Assembly (NCBI RefSeq): GCF_002499975.2
Contig: NZ_CP052766.1
Coordinates: forward strand, 1,736,001-1,800,000
Reading direction: 5' to 3'
Origin: Alteromonas pelagimontana
Lineage (GTDB): Bacteria > Pseudomonadota > Gammaproteobacteria > Enterobacterales > Alteromonadaceae
Length of the DNA stretch: 64,000 nucleotides
The notes beneath the pieces were generated by a model. It made no database searches. It was not told the DNA's origin and was given only the letters and a program-made list of their open reading frames with translations. Below are positions 54,698 through 63,480 of this stretch, piece after piece. Made by a program: the position numbers and the translations under genes. The stretch's first letter is position 1; each line of letters starts with the position of its first letter.

Positions 54698-55180
54698 ATG
54701 TCTGACACAGCCAATAAGAAGTTGCTCGACCAGTTAACCGACAACACTCAGCTACAGCGCTATCTGTCACGCAATACGCGAGACGTAGAAGAAGCGGCAG
54801 ATATTTATCAGGAGTCGGTTATGCGCGTACTCGAACAGGCTCGGGAATCGGTTATTGAAAATCCGCTTGCGTATGCCAAACGGGTGGCGCGTAACCTTCT
54901 TCTGCGGCGTTCTTCTGTCAGCACAGAAGATGTGGAATTACTGGACAATCCCGGCGCGAATCCTGAGCAGCTACTTGATCACGAACAACGCATCAATCTG
55001 ATTTACCAGGCATTATCTGCCATGCCTGCTCAACGCCGCAAAGTTTTTGAACTTCGGCGCATTCATGGTGAAAGCAGGGAAGAAATTGCCCAGAAGCTGG
55101 GGATCGGCGTAGAGGCGGTGACTCGACACATTTCACGGGCAATGGTGGATATCCAACGGCATCTGGATAATAAGAATTAA
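54698..55180 (+). CDS. ECF (FecI-like) RNA polymerase sigma factor
   Basis: A 160-residue sigma factor. Region 2 (about 10-65) holds 'RDVEEAADIYQESVMRVLEQA' and region 4 (about 110-155) the helix-turn-helix 'ESREEIAQKLGIGVEAVTRH'. Size and neighbours (FecR directly after, STN-bearing TonB receptor next) identify it as a FecI-type surface-signalling sigma. It would direct transcription of the receptor(s) when the outer-membrane substrate is sensed. ATG is the only start considered. Three bases separate it from fecR. Confidence 0.9.
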   Translation: MSDTANKKLLDQLTDNTQLQRYLSRNTRDVEEAADIYQESVMRVLEQARESVIENPLAYAKRVARNLLLRRSSVSTEDVELLDNPGANPEQLLDHEQRINLIYQALSAMPAQRRKVFELRRIHGESREEIAQKLGIGVEAVTRHISRAMVDIQRHLDNKN

Positions 55181-55183
55181 TCA

Positions 55184-56188
55184 ATGGCAAGCACAGATAA
55201 AGGCGCACAGGAACGTGTATATATACAGGCTGCAGAGTGGCTGGACAAATTATCTGAAGGGGATCTGGATAACCTCAGCAAACACCGGTTTATTAAATGG
55301 CTGGAACTGGACCTACAGCATCGGCAGGTATTTGAACGCATGCTTAGTACCTGGCACGATCCATCATTGGCATTGGCTTCAAAGAAGCTGCGGACAGAAA
55401 GAGGCCATGAGTCACTACGTGATCGGGGTTGGGGCTTTTCGTTTTGGCAGTGGGGAGCCAGCTTTGCCTGCATGGCTGTTATTGCCGTTGCAGCCTTCCA
55501 GTGGCATCCATTAACGTCTGATGAACCCGCCGCAATAGTATTGGCTACCGATGTAAATTCAGATAAAGAAACCCTGTTAGAAGATGGTAGCCAGGTGCAA
55601 ATGCAATCGGCCAGCGAAGTTGTCGTGGCTTTTTCTGAGCAGGAACGGCGGATAAATTTGCGTAAAGGCCAGGCTTATTTCGCCGTGGCCAAAAATAAGC
55701 AGCGTCCGTTTATAGTAAAAGTAGGAGCCGCCAGTGTCACCGCTGTCGGTACAGCTTTTAATATTGACCGTGGACATTCCCAAACCGATGTTACCGTTTA
55801 TGAAGGCGCGGTAGAAGTATTAGGTGCAATTGGGCAACCTTCGATATTGCTAAAAGCGGGAGAACGAGTACGTATTACTCAAGACCAGCCCGGAGCAATT
55901 GAACAAGTTAATATCAGCAATCTGGTGGACTGGCGCTCTGGTTGGATTGAAATTTCCCGTGAGTCACTGGAATTTTTAGTTGAGCGGTTAAATCGACATA
56001 GCCAAAAGCCCATTGTATTTGCCGAGGCAGGTATCGGCGCGCAGAATGTGGCCGGACGGTTTCGCTTGGATGACGTTGAGCAAGCGCTCGCGCTACTGGA
56101 AAAGCTGCATGATTTGAAAATAGAACATACACCACAGGAAATTCGCATAACCCGCGGTAGCAGGTCAACCAATGCATTGCCGCTGTAG
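55184..56188 (+). CDS. FecR-like anti-sigma factor / signal transducer
   Basis: The 334-residue protein has an N-terminal cytoplasmic part (FecR_N type, about 12-55, 'AAEWLDKLSEGDLDN' and 'RFIKWLE'), one membrane helix near 87-107 and a periplasmic FecR domain (about 115-215, 'EDGSQVQMQSASEVVV', 'GQAYFAVAKNKQRPF', 'GTAFNIDR'). A C-terminal STN-like helix/strand module follows. It holds the sigma factor inactive until signalled by the STN domain of the receptor. It begins 3 bases after the sigma gene and its last 17 bases overlap the receptor gene. Confidence 0.9.
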   Translation: MASTDKGAQERVYIQAAEWLDKLSEGDLDNLSKHRFIKWLELDLQHRQVFERMLSTWHDPSLALASKKLRTERGHESLRDRGWGFSFWQWGASFACMAVIAVAAFQWHPLTSDEPAAIVLATDVNSDKETLLEDGSQVQMQSASEVVVAFSEQERRINLRKGQAYFAVAKNKQRPFIVKVGAASVTAVGTAFNIDRGHSQTDVTVYEGAVEVLGAIGQPSILLKAGERVRITQDQPGAIEQVNISNLVDWRSGWIEISRESLEFLVERLNRHSQKPIVFAEAGIGAQNVAGRFRLDDVEQALALLEKLHDLKIEHTPQEIRITRGSRSTNALPL

Positions 56189-59138
56189 CAAAGCACGCCG
56201 TTTGGTTCTAATATTTTTACTGCAAGTTGTACCTTTTGCCAACGCACAACAAGATTCAGCACTTGATATTGCCTTTGAAGCACAACCGCTTAGTAATGCA
56301 CTAAACGCCTTCTCTCGCGCCACCGGTCAAACCATTCTTTACGATCCTGCGGTAACAGCCAGCTATTTTAGTACTGCGGTCAAAGGAAGCTTTACTCAGC
56401 GAAAGCTTATCCTGCAGATCCTCGTGCAATCACCGTTGTGCGCGGATAAAGTGAAAGAGGGTTGGCTTGTCAGCGACTGCCCGCAGAATGAAAAAAGCGC
56501 TTCTGAACCGCCATCAACAAACCCGAATCCAATCAATAAAAAGCAAAAAGTACCCTTTGAAATAGAAGTTACCGGCTTTAGAAGCTCGTTAATGCAGGCC
56601 AGAGAAATTAAACGCTTAGCTATGATTTCGCAAGATGCCATTCTGGCGGAAGATATTGCCGACTTTCCCGATCTTAATCTGGCGGATTCACTTCAGCGAG
56701 TGCCGGGAATTTCGATTACCCGGGAAGCCGGTGAAGGTCGTCAGATATCGTTGCGGGGGCTTGGCCCTGACTTTACCCGGGTCATCGTTAACGGCATGGA
56801 AGCCATGGGAATGACCTCTTCGCCTATGGACGCCAGAGGCGCAGTAAGCCGAACCCGGGCCTTCGATTTTAATATTTTTGCTTCTGAACTGTTTAATCGT
56901 ATCGATGTAAAAAAATCCTATTCAGCCGATCAGGAAGAAGGCGGCATCGGCGGGACGGTATGGCTGCAAACGCCACAACCTTTCGACTACGAAGGCTTTC
57001 AAAGCGCGCTGACGTATCGCCAGGCGTACAATTCCAATAGCAATGAAAGCGATCCGCGAGTGGTAGCCATGATTTCCAACCGCAGCGATAACATAGGAGC
57101 GCTTTTTTCTGTGGCTTACAGCGAGCGCCACACCACTGAATACGGTACCAATACTACCCGTTGGCGGCAGGAAAAGAAGCAACTCGTAGGACAGCAAAAT
57201 CCTGAGCTAGCTTTGATATTATCGGAAGGAGAGTTGTGGTTTCCTCGTGGTCATCGTTATTCTCTGTGGAACAATCAACAATCCCGCCTTGGCATGACTA
57301 CGTCTTTACAATATCGCCCGCTTGAGCAATTTTCCCTTACCCTCAATGGAATTTACAGCAGGTTGCAGAATCGATTGGATGAGCATCATTTGGCAGTGAA
57401 GGATAATGATTTGGTATCGTCTGTGGAATGGACAGAGATCAACGGTGATAAAGAGGTCACTTACGCACACTATCAAAATGCCACCTGGCGTGCAGAGACA
57501 AGAGAAGATGAAAATCGCTCTGTTTTTTACCAGTTCTCCGGCGAGGCGAACTGGAAAATCACGCCGGATTTGTCATTGAATCTGCTGATTGGTAACAGCT
57601 CTTCTGATTATTCCCAACCCAAAGTCAATAAGGTTAACATCTGGGCCGAGAATGTAGACATCATGACGGACTTCCGCCAGGACAGATTTTATGGATTGAG
57701 CACGTCGCCAGGCTTCGACACCACCTCAATTGAGGGTTTTGAGGTAAAAGACTTGTACTTCCAGGAAAACTACATGACCTCAAATTTTGACAATATTAAG
57801 CTGAGCCTTGAGCATTCCGTCGATAATCACAACCGGTGGACTGTGGGGGTAAACCAGAAAACCTTTGCCAATACGGGTCACGACCGGTTTCAGGGCGATT
57901 TTCCTACCAACGGCAGTACGCCACAAAATGAAGGTATCGTCACGCTTAGCCCAGCCACCGCGGATGTTTTCTACGGTCATCCCGATATTGCCTGGCGGCA
58001 GGGAAATCTGGCGGCAATTCAGGCATTTTATGGATTGGAAAATTATCAATTGGGCGACGAATATATTATCGATGCTTCAAATTTTAAAGTGACAGAAGAA
58101 ACACTGGCAGCTTATGGATTATACGACTGGGATACGAACCTTGCGGGTCAGCCGTTTCTCGTAAGCGCGGGTCTGCGGTATTTTCAGACGCAGCTTACCT
58201 CCGCAGGTTTGTCAAAAGGTGTACCCACTGAAATATCACGAGATTATGCCGACTGGCTGCCGAGCTTAAATATGGTATATGAGTTTTCCGATGATTTTTT
58301 ATGGCGGATGGGCGTAAGTGAAAATATTACCCGCCCCTCAATTCGATCGCTTTCCTTTTCAGCAGATGTGTCGCAAGCATCCAGAAATGAGGGAGAAATA
58401 GGCTCGGTGTGGGTTGGAAACCCCGATTTGGCTCCCTTTGAGTCTGTGAATTTCGACACGGCGTTAGAAGGCTATTTCAGCGAAAACGGCATAATCTCTT
58501 TGGCGCTGTTTTATAAAAAAATCGATAACTTTATTGTGGAACAAGCGCAACCTGTTGTTTATGCCTCTCTCGGTTTGCCCGAGGCGTTACTGCAGGCGGG
58601 AGATTCAATTTACGATGTTTTCAATGTCACCACGCCGCAAAACAGTGATTCTTCGACTGTGAAAGGGTTTGAAATTGCCTTCTCCAGAGATTTTGATTTT
58701 CTACCCGCCCCCTTTAATCAATTGGGGATGGTTGCCAATTACACCTGGGCAAACGGCAACACTTTATACCGAAACGTCGAAAACAGTGGCAAAGACCGAA
58801 TTAAAACGTTCGCTGGATTGTCTAAATCCAGTTATAACCTCACCTTTTATTACGAAGCTGAACGCTGGGCAGCAAGAATTTCCAGTGCATATCGCAGCGA
58901 CTATATATTGTCAGTTCAGGCAGGAAATGCTGATCAGGATGAAGCTGGGTACCACGATACAGCCTATGTCGATGCTTCGGCGTATTATCAGATTTCAGAT
59001 GATATAAAAATTACCGCGGAAGGGTTAAATCTGACAAATGTGAGAGAGGAGCTTTACAGCGATTCCAACGACAGAGCCTATAATACGACAACCAGCGGTA
59101 GAACGTTTTTATTGGGTATCAGTGTACAATTACAATAA
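56172..59138 (+). CDS. TonB-dependent transducer receptor with N-terminal STN domain
   Basis: The 988-residue protein has a signal peptide ('LIFLLQVVPFANAQ'), an STN signalling domain at about 31-101, a linker with a TonB box-like 'FEIEVTGF', then the TIGR01782-type plug and barrel. The plug from 'AEDIADFPDLNLADSLQRV' onward is nearly the same as in the receptor at 50394 (e.g. 'LRGLGPDFTRV', 'ADQEEGGIGGTV'), and the C-termini also agree. Only this copy has the STN domain, so this one signals to FecR/sigma. It ends with a hairpin shared with fadL. The substrate is unknown. The start overlaps fecR. Confidence 0.92.
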   Translation: MHCRCSKARRLVLIFLLQVVPFANAQQDSALDIAFEAQPLSNALNAFSRATGQTILYDPAVTASYFSTAVKGSFTQRKLILQILVQSPLCADKVKEGWLVSDCPQNEKSASEPPSTNPNPINKKQKVPFEIEVTGFRSSLMQAREIKRLAMISQDAILAEDIADFPDLNLADSLQRVPGISITREAGEGRQISLRGLGPDFTRVIVNGMEAMGMTSSPMDARGAVSRTRAFDFNIFASELFNRIDVKKSYSADQEEGGIGGTVWLQTPQPFDYEGFQSALTYRQAYNSNSNESDPRVVAMISNRSDNIGALFSVAYSERHTTEYGTNTTRWRQEKKQLVGQQNPELALILSEGELWFPRGHRYSLWNNQQSRLGMTTSLQYRPLEQFSLTLNGIYSRLQNRLDEHHLAVKDNDLVSSVEWTEINGDKEVTYAHYQNATWRAETREDENRSVFYQFSGEANWKITPDLSLNLLIGNSSSDYSQPKVNKVNIWAENVDIMTDFRQDRFYGLSTSPGFDTTSIEGFEVKDLYFQENYMTSNFDNIKLSLEHSVDNHNRWTVGVNQKTFANTGHDRFQGDFPTNGSTPQNEGIVTLSPATADVFYGHPDIAWRQGNLAAIQAFYGLENYQLGDEYIIDASNFKVTEETLAAYGLYDWDTNLAGQPFLVSAGLRYFQTQLTSAGLSKGVPTEISRDYADWLPSLNMVYEFSDDFLWRMGVSENITRPSIRSLSFSADVSQASRNEGEIGSVWVGNPDLAPFESVNFDTALEGYFSENGIISLALFYKKIDNFIVEQAQPVVYASLGLPEALLQAGDSIYDVFNVTTPQNSDSSTVKGFEIAFSRDFDFLPAPFNQLGMVANYTWANGNTLYRNVENSGKDRIKTFAGLSKSSYNLTFYYEAERWAARISSAYRSDYILSVQAGNADQDEAGYHDTAYVDASAYYQISDDIKITAEGLNLTNVREELYSDSNDRAYNTTTSGRTFLLGISVQLQ

Positions 59139-59148
59139 TAACAACATC

Positions 59149-59172
59149 AGCGCCTGAAAATTCAGGCGCTGA
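59149..59172. terminator. Bidirectional hairpin between convergent genes
   Basis: CAGCGCCTGAA and TTCAGGCGCTG form a perfect 11-bp stem with a two-base loop. It lies between the stop of the TonB receptor (59138) and the stop of fadL (59190). T-runs are weak on both sides. Confidence 0.65.
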
Positions 59173-59189
59173 ATATTAACGCTTTATTC

Positions 59190-60473
59190 TTAGAACTGAG
59201 TATTTACCTGAACACTTAGAATATTTGCACTGGCGTTTTCAGTCGCAGTTAAGTTGCTCACAATCGGACCAAGCCCACGTTGTTGGTTTACGTTCGCTTC
59301 ACGGCCTTTCAAATAAGCGTAGCCAAAGTCTACACTGGTTGATGCAGTGACCGCATAAGTAGCACCTACAGTGAACCACTGTCTGTCGGTATCCGGAATG
59401 CTAAGCGATCGATGAGCATAAGACACTGCGCCATCATCGTACGCATAGCCCGCACGTAACGTGATTTGATCATTATATTGATAGGTGGCACCAATACTCG
59501 CGCGCCAGGTATCTTCGAAGTCTTCCTGTTTAAGCAACAAGTCAGTGCCATCGGCCAAGTTGGCTTCCAATTTGTCGAAGGTGCTCCAGTCAGTGAAGTT
59601 AACGCTTGCTTGTACCGACCATTGGTCGTTGATAATCTGGTTTACCGCTAACTCTGTAATAGAAGCCAGGTTTAACGCCAGTTTACCGCCTTGATTATAA
59701 GTCGGCTCTAGATCAGAGTTAATTTCGCCAGAAAGATTCAGTTCGGTTTCAGCGCGATAGCTTAACGCGACGTTCGTAGTAGAAGTGGCTTGCCAAAAGG
59801 CGCCAACATTCCAGCCATAGCCCAAATCATCACCTTGCAGATTGACAATGGTAGCATTAGCGGGAATTGCACCTTGAGTCAGAGCAGCAACGGCTTTAGG
59901 TGTAGACGTACCGATTTCCGCATCTGCATAGGTAACGCTCAGACCCAGGCCTAAGCTTATTGTGTCCGTTACCTTGTAAGCCACGGTTGGATTCATGGTT
60001 ATTGTAGTAATTTCGGCATTATCAGCAAAATGCAGGGCATTGAAGTCATCGCTGTAGTCTGTAGACAGGCCATAGCTTGAGAAAATTCCTAAACCCACAG
60101 ATACTTTTTCATTGATAGGCTGAGCATAAAAAAATGAGGGAATAACTGCGCTATCCGCAATGTCATTTTCATTTGCCGACATAGGAATACTGGTTCCACC
60201 AAGCGTAGAAACCAGTTCACCATCGATGTCCACGTTAGGATCGATATAGTTAATGCCAGCACTGAATGAGGGCGCGTCAAAGACAGTAATAGCAGCAGGG
60301 TTGGTTGCCAGAACCGAAGCATTTTCAGGCATTGCCGCTTGGCCAGCAAAGGCGCGACCTAAACCGTTCGCACTATGTTCATTAACTTGAAAACCCGCAG
60401 CCATAGCTTGATGGGATACCGCTGTAGACAACGTGAGGCATAGGCAAGCAGGTAGAAACTTAATTTTATTCAT
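59190..60473 (-). CDS. fadL: FadL/OMPP1-family outer membrane transporter
   Basis: A 427-residue protein with a signal peptide ('LTLSTAVSHQAMA') followed immediately by the family's mature start 'AGFQVNEHSANGLGRAFAGQA' and 'ATNPAAITVFD'. A beta barrel extends to a terminal phenylalanine. The NPA motif and the N-terminal hatch are those of FadL. It takes up long-chain fatty acids or other hydrophobic molecules across the outer membrane; the symbol is given for the family, and aromatic substrates (TodX-like) remain possible. ATG start. Convergent with the TonB receptor. Confidence 0.88.
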   Translation of the reverse strand: MNKIKFLPACLCLTLSTAVSHQAMAAGFQVNEHSANGLGRAFAGQAAMPENASVLATNPAAITVFDAPSFSAGINYIDPNVDIDGELVSTLGGTSIPMSANENDIADSAVIPSFFYAQPINEKVSVGLGIFSSYGLSTDYSDDFNALHFADNAEITTITMNPTVAYKVTDTISLGLGLSVTYADAEIGTSTPKAVAALTQGAIPANATIVNLQGDDLGYGWNVGAFWQATSTTNVALSYRAETELNLSGEINSDLEPTYNQGGKLALNLASITELAVNQIINDQWSVQASVNFTDWSTFDKLEANLADGTDLLLKQEDFEDTWRASIGATYQYNDQITLRAGYAYDDGAVSYAHRSLSIPDTDRQWFTVGATYAVTASTSVDFGYAYLKGREANVNQQRGLGPIVSNLTATENASANILSVQVNTQF

Positions 60474-60995
60474 AAATTACTCGTTGCTAGAAAACAAAAA
60501 TCAAAGAATGCTAATCTGAAATCGCAAGAATGGTAATAAGAGTCCACCCATTCGCAATGAGATTGATAGCGAATCTAGGGCCGCATGTTACGTGACGAGA
60601 GGGATTATGTGCAATACACCTTAACGATATTTAATTAATTTTTACCTTCTTTTAACGTTTATTCACCGCATATCAGCGGGTTTTTTAAGCACATCAGACC
60701 AGCTGATCATGCTGATTTTTTCAAGTTAATGAAGAGGTTGAGGCGCGAGAGCAACGGGACAGGAACTTCCGCGTTGTCTTAAAAGGTACCAGCCCGCATT
60801 AGTGAGGGTTCCGCCGCCAGATTCACAAAAACGCGCTTAAATAATGGTATACGGAGTTATTTACGGTATTTGGAGATGACAACGATATACGCTTTTTACA
60901 ATCTGTGGACCGATGCAAGGCTCAATACAGAAGGAACCCCGGAAGAAAAACGCTGAAAGTGAAGAGATTGAAAAAAGTTGAAGGAGGCTAATAAG
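60474..60995. other. Long intergenic region upstream of fadL
   Basis: About 520 bases with no convincing open frame. AT-rich tracts near 60600-60670 could be the fadL promoter. 'CCGCATATCAGCGG' before a short T-run at 60668-60687 could be a weak hairpin. I could not assign a FadR or PsrA-type operator. Confidence 0.4.
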
Positions 60996-61027
60996 CAAAA
61001 GGCCGAAAAGCTATTCGCTTTTCGGCC
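60996..61027 (-). terminator. Rho-independent terminator of the cold-shock gene
   Basis: GGCCGAAAAGC and GCTTTTCGGCC form a perfect 11-bp stem. On the minus strand the stem is followed by TTTTGC. It lies about 30 bases after the csp stop. Confidence 0.85.
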
Positions 61028-61057
61028 CTGAAAACTATGCTTTACTATGCGCGGTAA

Positions 61058-61264
61058 CTACAGAGGGCGCACATTGTTGGCACATGGACCTTTCTGGCCT
61101 TGACCAACTTCAAATTCTACCGCCTGGCCATCATTCAGCGTGGCATAACCGCCGCCTGTTTTAATTTCAGAGTGGTGAACGAAAAGGTCTTTACCGCCAT
61201 CTTCCGGCGTAATGAAACCAAAACCTTTATCTGCATTGAACCACTTTACTGTACCTTTACTCAT
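61058..61264 (-). CDS. CspA-family cold-shock protein
   Basis: A 68-residue cold-shock domain protein with both RNA-binding motifs: RNP1 'KGFGFITPE' and RNP2 'DLFVHHSEI'. Length is typical of stand-alone Csp proteins that act as RNA chaperones and antiterminators. The last residues '[10 protein letters not shown]' are usual for marine relatives. Which paralog it is cannot be told. The terminator follows directly. Confidence 0.93.
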   Translation of the reverse strand: MSKGTVKWFNADKGFGFITPEDGGKDLFVHHSEIKTGGGYATLNDGQAVEFEVGQGQKGPCANNVRPL

Positions 61265-61389
61265 ACTATACTCATTTGTTTTTGGTGAAATAATTGAATC
61301 CTGTTTTCGCTATCACCATTACAAAAACAGGTTGTGAATTACTTAAACAACATATTGACACTTTACGCGGGCAAAATCTAATTTAATAC

Positions 61390-61686
61390 TTAACCCTGCA
61401 TACGTTCCGAGAGACATTCATAGCCCCCCATTTCATATTCCCGACATATCAACGGCCGTTTATCGTAAATACTACAGCGCATACTTGAGCGATCCAGAGC
61501 TGCGCACCAGCCATCATCCAGCCGCGCCATTCTCATTCCGCCCCAGGAATCAAACTCGACAAACTGTTCAGGAACGCCTGTATCGGTAATCAGCATCACC
61601 TCTAAGCGGCAACAACTCGCGTTGCAGTTTGAGCATGATACATTACTTTCGGGCAAGCTCCTTACTTCTATCTCATCTTTCATCAT
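61390..61686 (-). CDS. YkgJ family cysteine-cluster protein
   Basis: The 98-residue protein has the Cys cluster typical of YkgJ/CxxCxxCC proteins: 'CSNCNASCC' near residues 18-26, then 'CSIYDKRPLICREYEMG' with conserved Arg-Pro and Cys. These are presumed to bind zinc or iron-sulfur; the function is unknown. ATG 61686 and ATG 61683 are adjacent, so the start could be either. It is separate from the cold-shock gene by 125 bases on the same strand. Confidence 0.85.
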   Translation of the reverse strand: MMKDEIEVRSLPESNVSCSNCNASCCRLEVMLITDTGVPEQFVEFDSWGGMRMARLDDGWCAALDRSSMRCSIYDKRPLICREYEMGGYECLSERMQG

Positions 61687-62008
61687 GCATTCAGCTCATA
61701 CGAAACTTCATCCGGGGCGCCAAAATAACACGTCAGGCCCCGATGTTTTGTACCATTCATGTCTCGCCGATGCACTATCACATCTATTAAAGCTATTACC
61801 GATGCTCGTCTGATTAGATATACGCTTTTAATCATCATTCTGATTATATTAGCGCTTTCTAAAGATTTAGCGAATAAATTACGCTTTTATTACCAGTTAT
61901 CGCGAGCTAACTGCGTTGACGCAGCTCGGGCCACCGCGGAGCGATGGCTACGCTTGGCAGATATATACTGGGTCACCGGCTAACTGAACGAATAACTAAG
62001 CTAATTTT
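61687..62008. other. Gap between divergent YkgJ-type gene and lldD-like gene
   Basis: A 74-residue plus-strand frame (61759-61983) with a hydrophobic stretch is open here but has no ribosome binding site, so I do not call it. No structured RNA or operator is apparent. Confidence 0.4.
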
Positions 62009-63154
62009 TCATCGGAATCGAATATGATCTCTATTTAGCGCCCGTATACTGCTGCAACCCATCAAGCGCATATCGCGCTCTATTTCCGCTATAAGCAGCG
62101 TCATAGCGCGTTCTACCCCTGCTTGACCTGCAGCGGCAAGGGCATATAAATAGAGTCTTCCTATGCCCACCGCCTTGGCACCTAGTGCCAGAGCTTTAAG
62201 TACATGAGTACCACGCTGCACGCCACTATCGAACAATACGTCAATTTCCTCACCAACCTCATCAACAATTTCTGCCAGATGATCAAACGAGCTACGCGCG
62301 CCATCTAACTGCCTGCCGCCGTGATTGGAAATAACAATTCCGGTACAGCCAATATCGACTGCCCTGCGTGCGTCTTCTTTACTCATGATGCCTTTAAGAC
62401 AAAATTCGCCGTCCCAGAATTTCACCATTTCTTCAACATCTTTCCAATTCATGGTGGGGTCCAGCATATGCGTAAAATAATCGCCGATAGAGCTGGTGCC
62501 GCCTTTCATGTCAATGTGCGCGTCTAGCTGGGGTAACGAGAATTTTTCGTGCGTCAGATAGTTAATTCCCCACATTGGCTTAGTGACAAATTGCCATAAG
62601 CCAGCCACGTTCAGGCGAAAAGGAATAGAAAAGCCGGTGCGCAGGTCCCGTTCCCGGTTACCCCCGGTAATGGAATCAACCGTCAGCATCATAACTTCAA
62701 TGTTAGATTCCTTTGCCCGTTCCATCATGGCGCGGTTTAGCCCCCGGTCCTTATGAAAATAAAACTGGTAGACCTGCGGCGTATCATATTGTTTGGAAAT
62801 TTCCTCCATACTCACAGTACCCAGCGAAGAGACTCCAAACATGGTGCCAAATTTTTCGGCGCACGCCGCCACTGCGTGTTCCCCCTGATGGTGGAACAGT
62901 CTTTGTAGTGCGGTTGGAGAACAATAGATAGGCAGCTTCAACTGCTGCCCCATTACCTCAACACTTAAATCAATATCTTTTACCCCCGTTAGCACCCGGG
63001 GAATCAAATCGCATTCATTAAATGCTGCTGAGTTGCGCCGCATTGTTACTTCATCGTCTGCACCACCATCAATATAGTTGAAAATCGGTCCTGGTAAACG
63101 TTTGCTGGCGAGTTTTCTGAAATCATTAAAATTGTGGCATTGGCGCAGTCGCAT
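62009..63154 (-). CDS. lldD: FMN-dependent alpha-hydroxy acid dehydrogenase (L-lactate dehydrogenase-like)
   Basis: The 381-residue protein is a full-length FMN-dependent alpha-hydroxy-acid oxidase/dehydrogenase. It has 'IFNYIDGGADDEVTMRRN' at the N-terminus, the catalytic base H278 and substrate-binding R281 in 'SNHGGRQLDGA', and the FMN phosphate site 'DSGVQRGTHVLKALALGAKAVGIGR'. It oxidises an L-2-hydroxy acid, most likely L-lactate, passing electrons to the respiratory chain from the inner membrane surface. Glycolate or mandelate are alternatives. No lactate permease or regulator adjoins it in the window. Confidence 0.85.
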   Translation of the reverse strand: MRLRQCHNFNDFRKLASKRLPGPIFNYIDGGADDEVTMRRNSAAFNECDLIPRVLTGVKDIDLSVEVMGQQLKLPIYCSPTALQRLFHHQGEHAVAACAEKFGTMFGVSSLGTVSMEEISKQYDTPQVYQFYFHKDRGLNRAMMERAKESNIEVMMLTVDSITGGNRERDLRTGFSIPFRLNVAGLWQFVTKPMWGINYLTHEKFSLPQLDAHIDMKGGTSSIGDYFTHMLDPTMNWKDVEEMVKFWDGEFCLKGIMSKEDARRAVDIGCTGIVISNHGGRQLDGARSSFDHLAEIVDEVGEEIDVLFDSGVQRGTHVLKALALGAKAVGIGRLYLYALAAAGQAGVERAMTLLIAEIERDMRLMGCSSIRALNRDHIRFR

Positions 63155-63214
63155 TGGTGCTTCTCATGTTGGTCGGTGACGGGGGACTAATAACAGACTT
63201 TCGTTATTGATTGT

Positions 63215-63241
63215 ACAAAATTAAGCCCGCCAGAAGCGGGC
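63215..63241 (-). terminator. Putative terminator between lldD-like gene and the AsmA-like gene
   Basis: GCCCGC and GCGGGC form a 6-bp stem with a 5-base loop. On the minus strand TTAATTTT follows. It is about 240 bases after the stop of the AsmA-like gene (minus strand). The remainder of the 326-base gap (63155-63480) shows no other gene or site I can name. Confidence 0.5.
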
Positions 63242-63480
63242 CTACAGTTAGATAATACCAGAACCTGTGGTGCTGGCGTCACGCTGACGGGCTTTTTGCG
63301 ATAGCCACATTTACGATATCCCCCAGCAATACAGCTTTACTCACCTATACCAAGCCTCCGATGTAGCTAACTGGCTCCAGGTGGAGGAAAACGCAATGGC
63401 TGCGTTGCTCGCGCTTTTTCGCTTATCACCATAGTAGAAAAGTTGTTACCGCTGAGATTTAATGAAGGCTAGAACAGCCA

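Noticed and set aside
61759..61983. Plus-strand frame of 74 residues with a hydrophobic stretch
   Set aside because: No ribosome binding site, no recognised family and no conserved neighbour; the hydrophobic run is AT-driven.
63240..63480. Possible decayed repeat or gene remnant
   Set aside because: The stretch 'GCAATGGCTGCGTTGCTCGC' recalls repeat remnants in related genomes, but there is no second copy in this window to align it with.
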